A stretch of 54,697 bases of DNA, taken from contig NZ_JAPYKK010000031.1 of assembly GCF_029623395.1 (NCBI RefSeq), positions 1 to 54,697 on the forward strand, in the 5' to 3' direction. Below are positions 18,721 to 25,604 of this stretch, in pieces. Position 1 is the stretch's first letter; every line of letters begins with the position of its first letter. The position numbers were made by a program, and so were the translations under genes. Below the pieces are notes generated by a model that did not search any database, was not told the DNA's origin, and was given only the letters and a program-made list of their open reading frames with translations. The stretch comes from Sphingomonas echinoides (GTDB lineage: Bacteria > Pseudomonadota > Alphaproteobacteria > Sphingomonadales > Sphingomonadaceae).

Positions 18721-19323
18721 TTACTTCCGCCGCTGGACCGCGCGGACGATCGTGCGTTCCGCCACCCGCACCGCCGCGCTAGCGGCCCGCTGCGCCACGA
18801 AGCCGACGGCCGCACCCGCGATCGTGTCGAGCAGGTAATGCTTGCCGCGCGGGAGCTGCATCGCGGCAACCCCACCCGCCAGCGCGTAAGCGGTCGCGCC
18901 GACCACGGGCGCGTCCTTCGCAAGCGCACCGGCAACCGCGACAGCGCCGGCAGTATGACCCGACGGGAACGAACTCTGGTCGTGGTCCTTGCTGTCGCCC
19001 GGCTCGAACTTGTGCTCACCGCTCTCGATCGCCTTCTTGGGTCGCGTGCGATCCACCGATCGCTTGATTGCCGACTTGATCCCGGTCGCGATGATCTCGC
19101 TCGCGAGCATCCGCGCTCCGGTGCGCAGCATGACCGGCTGGCGCAACAGCGCGCCGACGACGAGCGTCCCCGCGCCCAGCAGTAGCAACGGCGGCTGGTC
19201 CGCGCCTTCGCTGAGCGCGCCGAGCAGCTTCACGCCGGGTTTATCGCGATGTTTCGCGGCGTCGTGCGTGACCTTGCGGTCGATGCGGGTCAACGCCTTG
19301 GCTGCCTTGGTCACTTTACCCAT
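18721..19323 (-). CDS. PAP2-superfamily membrane phosphatase
   Basis: A 200-residue phosphatase of the PAP2 fold. Motif 1 is K-R-x4-RP (IKRSVDRTRP) near 83-92 and motif 2 is SSFPSGHTAG near 115-124. In motif 3 (PRGKHYLLDTIAG near 157-169) the usual Arg-x5-His spacing is shortened to Arg-x2-His, while the catalytic His and the following Asp remain. Helices lie around 43-60 and between the motifs. It probably dephosphorylates a lipid or isoprenoid phosphate. ATG 19323 is preferred to 19332 because GGAG then has 9-base spacing. Confidence 0.82.
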   Translation of the reverse strand: MGKVTKAAKALTRIDRKVTHDAAKHRDKPGVKLLGALSEGADQPPLLLLGAGTLVVGALLRQPVMLRTGARMLASEIIATGIKSAIKRSVDRTRPKKAIESGEHKFEPGDSKDHDQSSFPSGHTAGAVAVAGALAKDAPVVGATAYALAGGVAAMQLPRGKHYLLDTIAGAAVGFVAQRAASAAVRVAERTIVRAVQRRK

Positions 19324-19390
19324 CGTCCACATCTCCGAAACTTAATCGCCGAACCGCCGAACTGCGCGAATCGGTCCCTCTCCGCCGCGA

Positions 19391-20221
19391 TCAATCGTCC
19401 GTCACCTGCGCATGCGCCAGCACAGCGAACAAGCCCGCCCCGCCGAGCAGATTCCCCATTACCGCGGGCACCAGGAAACTCACCACGCCGCCGATCCCGA
19501 TCTTGCCGGTCCATAGCAGCAGGAACGCTTCGCTCGACCCGACGACCGAATGGCTGAACCCGCCGATCGCGACGACATAGACGATCCCGAAAATGACCAG
19601 CAACGCGTGTTCGCGCGCATTGGGGAGCGCCCAGGCGACGATCGCGATCAGGAACCCGGCGGGCACCGCGTTGAAGAAGGTCTCCATCGGGCCATGTTCG
19701 GTGATCGCCATCGACACTTCGACCATCCCGGCATCGAGCGACGAATCCCCCAGCGCCATCCCCGCGAACGCCGCCGTCGCGATTGCCGTTCCGACGCAAT
19801 TCGCGCCGAGCACCACCGCCCACAACCGCAACGTCCGCCGGAGCGCGTCCCACGACGGCGATGTCACCAGCGGGAGCATCGCGGTCACCGTGCTTTCGGT
19901 GAACAACTGCATCCGGCCCAGGATCACCATCACGAACCCGATCGGATAGCCGAGCGCGATGATCAGCGCGCGCGACTCGCCAGTCGGAACATGCGCGGCG
20001 ATCGCGCCCTCCGCGACGAGCGACGCGGTCACCGCCAGTCCCCCCGCGAGCCCCGACCAGAACAGCGCCGAAACCGGTCGCTCCAGTTCCTCCGCGCCCG
20101 ACTCGCGGACGGCGCGGTGGAGCTCCTGCGCGTTGGCGGCCTTGATCGAGTCGACGTCCCCGCCGCTCTCCGCATCGGCCGGACGTTCGCTCGAGTATTC
20201 GTTCGCGCGGTGCTCCGCCAT
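19391..20221 (-). CDS. Formate/nitrite transporter (FNT) family channel
   Basis: A 276-residue integral membrane protein of the FocA/NirC/YfdC fold. A hydrophilic N-terminus of about 45 residues is followed by six hydrophobic segments. Segments such as GYPIGFVMVILGRMQLFTEST (second helix with the slit region), ANCVGTAIATAAFAG and WALPNAREHALLVIFGIVYVVAIGGFSH fit the YfdC-like branch. The permeant anion is unknown. The start at 20221 gives a 9-base spacing from GAAGGG; 20230 is the alternative. It is divergent from trmB with about 80 bases between starts. Confidence 0.82.
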   Translation of the reverse strand: MAEHRANEYSSERPADAESGGDVDSIKAANAQELHRAVRESGAEELERPVSALFWSGLAGGLAVTASLVAEGAIAAHVPTGESRALIIALGYPIGFVMVILGRMQLFTESTVTAMLPLVTSPSWDALRRTLRLWAVVLGANCVGTAIATAAFAGMALGDSSLDAGMVEVSMAITEHGPMETFFNAVPAGFLIAIVAWALPNAREHALLVIFGIVYVVAIGGFSHSVVGSSEAFLLLWTGKIGIGGVVSFLVPAVMGNLLGGAGLFAVLAHAQVTDD

Positions 20222-20304
20222 CGCCGTCATCCCTTCGTTATCAGGGTGCAACGACCGCGGCGGCCCTTTGCTCCGGCGGCAAGCCGCGCTACACGCGCGC
20301 CCCT

Positions 20305-20985
20305 ATGACCGATCCGATGACGACACGCCGCCTGTACGGCCGGCGGCAGGGCCACAAATTGCGGCTGGGCCAGGCCGATCTCGTGGAAACCCTGCTCCCG
20401 CAAGTCAGCGTGCCCGAAGACGGGCCGCTCGACGCGCTTCGGCTGTTCGGCGACGATCGCCCGATCGAAGTCGAGATCGGGTTCGGCGCGGGCGAGCATC
20501 TCGCAGGCCAGGCGGGTATGCGACCGGATACCGGTTTCATTGGCTGCGAGCCGTTCCTCAACGGCGTGGTCGGCGCGCTGACGCACATCCGCGAGGACGG
20601 CCTCGACAATGTGCGCGTGCACATGGGCGACGCGCTCGACGTGGTGGAGCGGCTGCCGGACGCATCGTTGTCGCGCGTGTACCTCCTGCACCCCGATCCG
20701 TGGCGCAAGGCGCGCCACGCCAAGCGGCGGATGGTCAACCATGGCCCGCTCGACCTGATCGCGGCGAAGCTGAAGCCCGGCTGCGAATTCCGGCTCGGCA
20801 CCGACGACCCGACCTATTGTCGCTGGGCGATGATGGTGCTGGGGCAACGCCGCGATTTCGTGTGGACCGCCGCTGGCCCGGCCGACTTCCTCACCCGCCC
20901 GGACGACTGGCCCGAGACGCGCTACGAACGCAAGGCCCGCCGCCAGGGCCGTGAAGTCTGGTACTTCCGCTACCTGCGCGTCTGA
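20305..20985 (+). CDS. trmB: tRNA (guanine-N7-)-methyltransferase TrmB
   Basis: A 226-residue SAM-dependent enzyme making m7G46 in tRNA variable loops. Motif I is EIGFGAGEHL near 53-62, followed by GCEPFLNGVVGAL. The catalytic block is YLLHPDPWRKARHAKRRMVN near 127-146, and the C-terminal TxYER block is TRYERKARRQGREVWYFRY. This is a complete protein of normal length. In related genomes it commonly follows metK; here three antisense genes lie between, so it must have its own promoter in the divergent spacer. Confidence 0.96.
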   Translation: MTDPMTTRRLYGRRQGHKLRLGQADLVETLLPQVSVPEDGPLDALRLFGDDRPIEVEIGFGAGEHLAGQAGMRPDTGFIGCEPFLNGVVGALTHIREDGLDNVRVHMGDALDVVERLPDASLSRVYLLHPDPWRKARHAKRRMVNHGPLDLIAAKLKPGCEFRLGTDDPTYCRWAMMVLGQRRDFVWTAAGPADFLTRPDDWPETRYERKARRQGREVWYFRYLRV

Positions 20986-20994
20986 CCCGCACAA

Positions 20995-21267
20995 CTACCG
21001 CTTGCGCGATCGGCCGCGCGTCATCGGATCGGGTTTCACCGGCGGCGTCCAGCCCGCGGGCGGCGTCATCCGCTGCTGGCTCGACCCGAGCCCCATTGCG
21101 CCGGGGCGTTGCCGCACCAGGCCCGCGGTGTCGGCCGCGGCGGCATCCTGCGTATCGGCACCCCCGCGGAGCAAGCTGATCCGGTCGCGCAGCCGCCGGG
21201 CTTCCTCAAAATCGAGCGCCGCCGCAGCGGCTTCCATCTCGGCTTGCAGAGTCTCGAGTTCGGTCAT
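20995..21267 (-). CDS. UvrB/UvrC-motif-containing small protein
   Basis: A 90-residue protein whose N-terminus is a UVR motif (LQAEMEAAAAALDFEEARRLRDRI), the coiled-coil interaction element shared by UvrB and UvrC. The rest is a Pro/Arg-rich tail ending in RGRSRKR. It closely resembles the UVR tail of the UvrB encoded at 25605-27812, so it may bind UvrC or UvrB, but that is inference. It converges on trmB with 9 bases between stops. Function is unknown. Confidence 0.75.
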   Translation of the reverse strand: MTELETLQAEMEAAAAALDFEEARRLRDRISLLRGGADTQDAAAADTAGLVRQRPGAMGLGSSQQRMTPPAGWTPPVKPDPMTRGRSRKR

Positions 21268-21378
21268 CGCGTATCAACGCGGCACCGGCGCGTCCGCTCC
21301 CTGCGCTGGGCCGGCGGAACGAAACGGCGGCAGGAGAACGGGTTGCGTCCGCGCGCCGCATTGCGCACAACAGGAGCA

Positions 21379-21831
21379 ATGAACCCTTACCCCGCCGTTA
21401 CGACGATCGCCCAGACGATCCAGCTGTCGCTGTCGCCCGTGTTCATGCTGGCGGGAATTGGCGCGTTGCTCAACGTGCTGGCGGGGCGGCTGTCGCGCGT
21501 GGTGGATCGCGCGCGCGCGCTCGAGGCGTTGCATCCGGCGTCGCAGGGGCCGGAGCATGACCGCCACGTCTGGGAATTGCGGCTGCTCGACCGGCGCATG
21601 ATCGTCATCAACGCCTCGCTGGTGCTCGCGGTGTCGAGCGCGGTGATGACCTGCCTGGTCGTCGCGCTGTTGTTCGTCGCGGAACTGGTCAAGCTCCATA
21701 TCGGCACGGTCGTCGCGCTGTCGTTCATCCTCGCGATGGGCCTGCTGATCGCATCGCTCGCCTCCTTCCTGATCGAGGTGCGCATGTCGTTGACCGCGAT
21801 TCACATTCGCCCGGAATTGCTGCAGGATTGA
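21379..21831 (+). CDS. DUF2721-family membrane protein
   Basis: A 150-residue protein with three hydrophobic helices (about 15-38, 76-100 and 106-130). The N-terminal SPVFMLAGIGALLNVLAGRLSRVVDRAR block is typical of DUF2721, and a cytoplasmic charged loop (ALEALHPASQGPEHD) follows. Function is unknown. A strong CAGGAG ribosome site at 21371-21376 sits 2 bases before the ATG, and the conserved start is right there. The frame is open far upstream, but those residues belong to no family. It is divergent from the UVR-motif gene and convergent with the amidase. Confidence 0.82.
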   Translation: MNPYPAVTTIAQTIQLSLSPVFMLAGIGALLNVLAGRLSRVVDRARALEALHPASQGPEHDRHVWELRLLDRRMIVINASLVLAVSSAVMTCLVVALLFVAELVKLHIGTVVALSFILAMGLLIASLASFLIEVRMSLTAIHIRPELLQD

Positions 21832-21841
21832 CGCCCGCCCC

Positions 21842-23419
21842 TCAGCGCGCGCCGGCCAACCCCGGACCGGCGTCGTTGGTCGCGGCATAGGTCGGCACGA
21901 CCCGCGCCTTCGCCGCCTGTTCGAACACATAGCCGGCGTTGAGCACGGTCTGGTCACCCCACCGCGTCGTGATGAACGACAAACCAACCGGAACGCCGCG
22001 CACCACCCCCATCGGCACGGTCAGATGCGGATACCCCGAGATCGCTGGCAATTCGCTCGCGCTCGGCCCGTTGAACGTGTCGCCATACACCGTGTCGGAC
22101 AGCCACGGCATCCCATAGGTCGGCGCGACGATCAACGTCGCCTGCGCCTTCCCCAGCAGCGCGTCGATCCCCTCGGCCCCTGCCAAGCGAAGCGACTTCG
22201 CGCGCGCCCCGAGATATTCCGGATCACTGAGCCCCCGCGTCTGCGCAGCGGCAACGAAGGTCTCCTGCGCGAAGAACGGCATTTCGCTGGCGGCGTTTGC
22301 TTGGTTGAACGCGATCACCTGATCGAGCGACCGCGTCTTCACCGCCTTGGGCGTGGTGGAAAGATACGCGTCGAGATCCGCTTTCAGCTCGGTCTGCAGG
22401 ACGAGCAGTTCGGCCTCGCCAATGCCCTCGAGCTTGGGCGCCTCGACATCGACCAGTACCGCGCCCTGCGCCTTCAACACGGCAAGCGATGCGTCATACC
22501 GCGCCTTCAGGCTGTCAAGCATCTCCGGATGGAGCACCGCGATGCGCACGCCGGACAGCGACGCAGTGGCAAGCGGTGCCGCGAAGTCGTGCATGTGCGG
22601 CCGCGCGTCCCGTGTCGCGGGGTCGGCCGGATCGACCCCGACCATCGCGTTGAACAGCAAGGCGGCATCGCGGACGCTCCGCGCCATCGGCCCCGGCGTG
22701 TCCTGGCTGTGGCTGATCGGCACGACGTGCGTCCGGCTGACCATGCCGAGCGTCGGCTTCAGACCGACGAGCCCGTTCATCGATGACGGGCAGACGACCG
22801 ATCCGTCGGTTTCGGTCCCGATCGCGACCGCCGCGAAGCTTGCCGCCACCGCCGCGCCCGATCCGCTCGACGACCCGCACGACGTCCGGTCGAGCGCATA
22901 GGGGTTGCGCACCAGCCCGCCGACCGCGCTCCACCCGCTGATCGAATGCGTCGAGCGAATATTGGCCCATTCGCTGAGGTTGGTCTTGCCGAGGATCACT
23001 GCGCCCTGCTTGCGCAACAGCGCGACCACCGGGGCATCGCGCCGAGTGACGTTGTCCCTGAGCGCGAGACTCCCCGCAGTCGTCGCGAGCGGGTCGCTGG
23101 TCTCGATATTGTCCTTGATCAGCACGGGGATCCCGTCGAGCGCGCCAAGCGGCCTGCCCGACTTGCGTCGCGCGTCGCTTGCCTTAGCCTGCGCCAGCGC
23201 ATCGGGGTTGGTCGCGATGACCGCGCGCAGCGTCGGCCCGGTGCGATCCATCGCGGCGATCCGGGCAAGATAGGCCTGGGTGATCGCGACGCTGCTCGTG
23301 CCCTGCGCCATCTGCGCACGCAGCGCGTCGATCGACTGCTCCTCGACCCGTGGCATATCCTGTGCAACCGCAGCTGCAGGCAGCATCAACAAGGCCGCAC
23401 AGGCAGCACGGATCATCAT
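21842..23419 (-). CDS. Secreted amidase (amidase signature family)
   Basis: A 525-residue amidase with a Sec signal peptide (MMIRAACAALLMLPAAAVAQ). The Ser-cisSer-Lys triad of the family maps to Lys102 (GIPVLIKDNIET), Ser183 (SCGSSSGSGAAVAA) and Ser207 (TETDGSVVCP). It therefore probably hydrolyses an amide in the periplasm; the substrate is unknown. Relatives are annotated as amidases or Glu-tRNA amidotransferase A-like, but the signal peptide excludes a GatCAB role. The upstream spacer contains a palindrome and the structured RNA described below. It converges on the DUF2721 gene with 10 bases between. Confidence 0.9.
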   Translation of the reverse strand: MMIRAACAALLMLPAAAVAQDMPRVEEQSIDALRAQMAQGTSSVAITQAYLARIAAMDRTGPTLRAVIATNPDALAQAKASDARRKSGRPLGALDGIPVLIKDNIETSDPLATTAGSLALRDNVTRRDAPVVALLRKQGAVILGKTNLSEWANIRSTHSISGWSAVGGLVRNPYALDRTSCGSSSGSGAAVAASFAAVAIGTETDGSVVCPSSMNGLVGLKPTLGMVSRTHVVPISHSQDTPGPMARSVRDAALLFNAMVGVDPADPATRDARPHMHDFAAPLATASLSGVRIAVLHPEMLDSLKARYDASLAVLKAQGAVLVDVEAPKLEGIGEAELLVLQTELKADLDAYLSTTPKAVKTRSLDQVIAFNQANAASEMPFFAQETFVAAAQTRGLSDPEYLGARAKSLRLAGAEGIDALLGKAQATLIVAPTYGMPWLSDTVYGDTFNGPSASELPAISGYPHLTVPMGVVRGVPVGLSFITTRWGDQTVLNAGYVFEQAAKARVVPTYAATNDAGPGLAGAR

Positions 23420-23457
23420 CGCTCAGTCTCCCCCCGGTCGGTCCCTTACCGCCGATC

Positions 23458-23472
23458 ATGCGATGATCGCAT
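23458..23472. promoter_or_regulatory. ATGCGAT-G-ATCGCAT palindrome upstream of the amidase
   Basis: A 7-base perfect inverted repeat with a one-base centre, 39 bases upstream of the amidase start. This symmetric short-spacer form is typical of a dimeric regulator site. It could equally be the end of the structured RNA region, so the role is open. Confidence 0.4.
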
Positions 23473-23511
23473 GGGGAGGACAAGCGTTCCCAAAGCCTTG
23501 CCGTACAAATG

Positions 23512-23553
23512 AAAAGAGGCTGCCGGGGGTCTTCACGACACCCCGGCAACCTC
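23512..23553 (-). terminator. Intrinsic terminator of the candidate RNA
   Basis: On the minus strand GAGGTTGCCGGGG pairs with CCCCGGCAGCCTC (one G-U pair) around a 12-base loop and is followed by TTTTC. The arms are at 23541-23553 and 23516-23528. It separates the RNA from the amidase gene about 95 bases further on. Confidence 0.8.
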
Positions 23554-23682
23554 CTGACATGGTCAGCGGCCGGAAGCTCCAGCTTGGGAGACCATGCGAA
23601 CCGCGAGTGCCTCGATACGGGTCCGGCGTTGAATGAGGGAGTATACCCTCCGCCAGCCGATCGAACGGGTTTCCCCGAAGGC

Positions 23683-23739
23683 CTAGCGGTGCGTCTCCCT
23701 AACGAACTGAACCGACCCCATTGCTGAACCATGAGACAT
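23683..23739 (-). CDS. 18-residue mini-ORF with near-ideal ribosome site
   Basis: The peptide would be MSHGSAMGSVQFVRETHR, ending in TAG. I recognise no family. The argument that it is translated is the ribosome site: AAAGGAGGTGATCC lies one base before the ATG, with the GGAGG core at optimal spacing. So strong a site before so short an ORF suggests a leader peptide, a regulatory ORF whose translation alters the downstream hairpins, or a genuine micro-protein. No run of one amino acid suggests classical attenuation. Confidence 0.55.
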   Translation of the reverse strand: MSHGSAMGSVQFVRETHR

Positions 23740-23740
23740 C

Positions 23741-23754
23741 GGATCACCTCCTTT
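23741..23754 (-). promoter_or_regulatory. 14-nt Shine-Dalgarno, perfect complement of the usual 16S 3' end
   Basis: AAAGGAGGTGATCC (minus strand) is the exact complement of the bacterial 16S rRNA terminus GGATCACCTCCTTT. Ordinary genes in this window use 4-6 matching bases. It is an unusually strong site and it decides the start of the 18-codon ORF. Confidence 0.8.
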
Positions 23755-23888
23755 CGCCAGTTGAAACGGCGTGACCTGCGCTGGTCACGAGCCCTGTTTG
23801 AATCAGATATTCTTGCGAAACAAGTCTTGTAATGTTCGCCGGATTGTCCGATTCTCATCGGCCTGCGCAGCGCCAACCAACGCCGCTA

Positions 23889-24440
23889 TCAGCGCCGGCA
23901 ATCCTCGGTCACGCGCGCGATTTCGGCCCAGGCCGGGATGACCAAAGTTGCCGCGCCCCCCTGCTCCACGATGAACCGACCGCGGCTGAACACCATTGCG
24001 TCGAGCAACGGGTCGCGCGCGGCGAGCCGCGTCGCGACATAGGCGGGGGCCCCTGCGGGACCGGGGCTGGTCGGCTGGACCGGAAGGCTCCGCACCACCG
24101 TCGAGGTCCGGACCGTCAGCGGGGTCCGCGCGATCCCTTGGCGCGACAGGTACAGCATCGCGCTGGCGTTGTCGCAGCGCAGCGTCAGCAGCGCGTTGCT
24201 GCCCCGCGCGCCGAACAAAGCGGTCGAGCCGCCCTGATCCTGCCGATATGTCCAATCCCCGACGGTAACGGGCCAGTCCCGCCAGTCGTTGCCGCGCGGC
24301 GGAACGGGCCGCGGCACCACGGCCGGGCGAGCAACCGGCGGTGCGGGCGCGGGCGCCGGTGCAATGGGCTTTTCCACGCACGCCGCAAGCACGGTCCCCA
24401 TCAGAACGGTCATCGCAAACAAGGGGATAGTGGTACGCAT
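23889..24440 (-). CDS. Putative lipoprotein
   Basis: A 183-residue protein with a lipoprotein signal (MRTTIPLFAMTVLMGTVLAAC, lipobox LAAC), then a Pro/Ala-rich linker of about 25 residues (APAPAPAPPVARPAVVPRPV). The mature domain has two cysteines (LRCDNAS and TEDCRR) and is otherwise beta-rich. I recognise no family beyond small sphingomonad envelope lipoproteins. It would be processed by Lgt, LspA and the Lnt encoded at 15089. The start at 24440 is fixed by the signal peptide. It lies just upstream of the candidate RNA on the same strand. Confidence 0.75.
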   Translation of the reverse strand: MRTTIPLFAMTVLMGTVLAACVEKPIAPAPAPAPPVARPAVVPRPVPPRGNDWRDWPVTVGDWTYRQDQGGSTALFGARGSNALLTLRCDNASAMLYLSRQGIARTPLTVRTSTVVRSLPVQPTSPGPAGAPAYVATRLAARDPLLDAMVFSRGRFIVEQGGAATLVIPAWAEIARVTEDCRR

Positions 24441-24582
24441 CCGAGGTCTATGGGCGAAGCCGTCCGCCTGCTCAACCGCAGCGCCCACGCCGCCGCGCGT
24501 TTTTCCACCGATCCAGCCCTAAACCGCGCGGAACCCGGAGCCCCCTGTCGCCGTTACGCTCGCGAACTGAAGGAATGGATCC

Positions 24583-24951
24583 ATGTCACAAACCGAACCC
24601 ACCCAGCTGCTGCTCCAGTCCAACAAGAGCGACGCGATGCAGGTCCGAAGCCGCGACGGCGACAAGATCGGCTCGGTGCTTACGCTGATGGTCAACAAGC
24701 GCACTGGCCAGACGATCTATGCGGTGCTGACGATCGGCGGGTTCCTCGGCATGGGCAAGGCCTATTACCCGCTCCCCTTCTCGCTGCTCCAGTTCGATCC
24801 GGTCAACGACACCTACATCGTCACAATCGACCGCCGCGTGCTGGAAGGTGGCCCAAGCTGGGCGAGCAACGCACCGACGTTCGACCAGGCGTACGCCGAT
24901 CGCGTGTCGAAATATTACGATGTGGCGAGCGAAGACCTGTCGGTCGATTAA
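24583..24951 (+). CDS. PRC-barrel-domain protein
   Basis: A 122-residue protein with a PRC-barrel-like beta domain at about 15-85 (MQVRSRDGDKIGSVLTLMVN, then QTIYAVLTIGGFLGMGKAYYPLPF). PRC barrels occur in RimM and photosynthetic reaction-centre H subunits; free-standing copies in Alphaproteobacteria have no firm function. GAAGGA precedes the ATG at good spacing. Its stop codon shares bases with the antisense stop of higA, so the two genes converge with no spacer. Confidence 0.8.
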   Translation: MSQTEPTQLLLQSNKSDAMQVRSRDGDKIGSVLTLMVNKRTGQTIYAVLTIGGFLGMGKAYYPLPFSLLQFDPVNDTYIVTIDRRVLEGGPSWASNAPTFDQAYADRVSKYYDVASEDLSVD

Positions 24952-25268
24952 GCCGCGCGGGGAACGATGCGAGCTAGGTCTGCTGCCTGATGGCGGCGGA
25001 CCTCCTCAATGTCGTAACTGTTTTGCAACCGTAAGAAAAAGCCTTCGCTCATCTTGAAATACCGCGTCAGGCGGGCATCGATTGCAGCGTCTATATTCAG
25101 CTTTGAAGCAACCAGTTGCTTGAGCCGATCCGGATCGATTCCCGTCCCGGTCGCAACTTCTTGTAACGAAATTTCAGAACCGATAAGAAAGTCTTCGCGC
25201 AAAATGTCCCCTGGGTGGACGTTGTCCAACCGGTCCTCACCCTCGGTGATAATCTTCGATCCGGACAT
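24948..25268 (-). CDS. higA: HigA-family antitoxin (XRE type)
   Basis: A 106-residue antitoxin with a helix-turn-helix domain. VHPGDILREDFLIGSEIS is the family hallmark, followed by LQEVATGTGIDPDRLKQLV and a C-terminal helical part. It would neutralise HigB and bind the operator upstream of higB. The ATG at 25268 has GGAGG 8 bases ahead and overlaps the end of higB by 32 bases; an upstream ATG at 25295 lacks such a site. The order toxin-then-antitoxin is characteristic of higBA. Its stop overlaps that of the convergent PRC-barrel gene. Confidence 0.88.
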   Translation of the reverse strand: MSGSKIITEGEDRLDNVHPGDILREDFLIGSEISLQEVATGTGIDPDRLKQLVASKLNIDAAIDARLTRYFKMSEGFFLRLQNSYDIEEVRRHQAADLARIVPRAA

Positions 25269-25524
25269 CGTCCGCGCCTCCGTCCGACCAGCCAAAGGTG
25301 ATACGCCACTGGTCGTTGATCCGGATGCTATACCGCAACGGCGTACAGCCTTTCAACTGCTCCAGGCGATTTCCGCTAGGGCTGCGAAGGTCGTCAAGGC
25401 GATCCGCGCTATCCACCTGACGTAACTTTCGTCTGGCTACATTTTGGATGTCATGGGGAAAACGCCTGCTTTGCGCCCCATTCCACACTCGTTCGGTTTC
25501 CCGGTCTGCAAAAGTACGGATCAT
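25237..25524 (-). CDS. higB: HigB-family toxin (RelE-like mRNA interferase)
   Basis: A 95-residue RelE/HigB-fold protein. MIRTFADRETERVWNG at the start, RRKLRQVDSADRLDDLRSP and the C-terminal YSIRINDQWRITFGWSDGG block are typical of the short HigB type that cleaves mRNA on the ribosome. The catalytic-type Arg and the IRINDQWRI strand are intact, so the toxin looks functional. The start at 25524 fits the family. It lies 80 bases after uvrB on the same strand, with a promoter and operator-like palindrome in between. Confidence 0.9.
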   Translation of the reverse strand: MIRTFADRETERVWNGAQSRRFPHDIQNVARRKLRQVDSADRLDDLRSPSGNRLEQLKGCTPLRYSIRINDQWRITFGWSDGGADDVRIEDYHRG

Positions 25525-25539
25525 CGCAGCTTGCCCGAG

Positions 25540-25587
25540 GTTTCGTGCATAGCGCGAAACATACCATGGCACCTCACCACCGCTCAA
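25540..25587 (-). promoter_or_regulatory. higBA promoter with overlapping palindromic operator
   Basis: On the minus strand a TTGAGC hexamer (25587-25582) is followed after 18 bases by TATGTT (25563-25558), a plausible sigma-70-type promoter. Overlapping its -10 box and downstream edge is the inverted repeat GTTTCG-N9-CGAAAC (25560-25540), which ends 15 bases before the higB ATG. Position and symmetry fit autorepression by HigA. The signals lie in the uvrB-higB spacer, so higBA need not rely on uvrB transcription. Confidence 0.6.
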
Positions 25588-25604
25588 TTTTGCATTGGCT
25601 AGCA

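Larger units (their letters stand above)
23512..23800 (-). ncRNA. Candidate structured RNA with embedded 18-codon ORF
   Basis: On the minus strand this spacer reads as a compact transcript. In order it has a 5' hairpin (GTGACC..GGTCAC, 23788-23771), a very strong ribosome site (23754-23741), an 18-codon ORF (23739-23683), a GAGGG/CCCTC hairpin (23650-23635), a long stem closed by CATGGTC/GACCATG (23596-23558) with inner AAGCT/AGCTT, and a terminator (23553-23512). Nothing in it looks like tmRNA, RNase P, 4.5S or 6S RNA as I know them. It could be a dual-function small RNA or a leader controlling the amidase. The 5' end is a guess. Confidence 0.55.

Noticed and set aside
23735..23756. Plus-strand GGATCACCTCCTTT considered as a 16S rRNA 3'-end fragment
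   Set aside because: The bases before it do not resemble 16S helix 45, so it is not an rRNA remnant; on the minus strand it is a ribosome site before an ATG.
23184..23876. 230-codon minus-strand frame across the amidase upstream spacer
   Set aside because: It runs through the terminator and into the amidase in a different frame, without family likeness; the structured RNA explains the region better.
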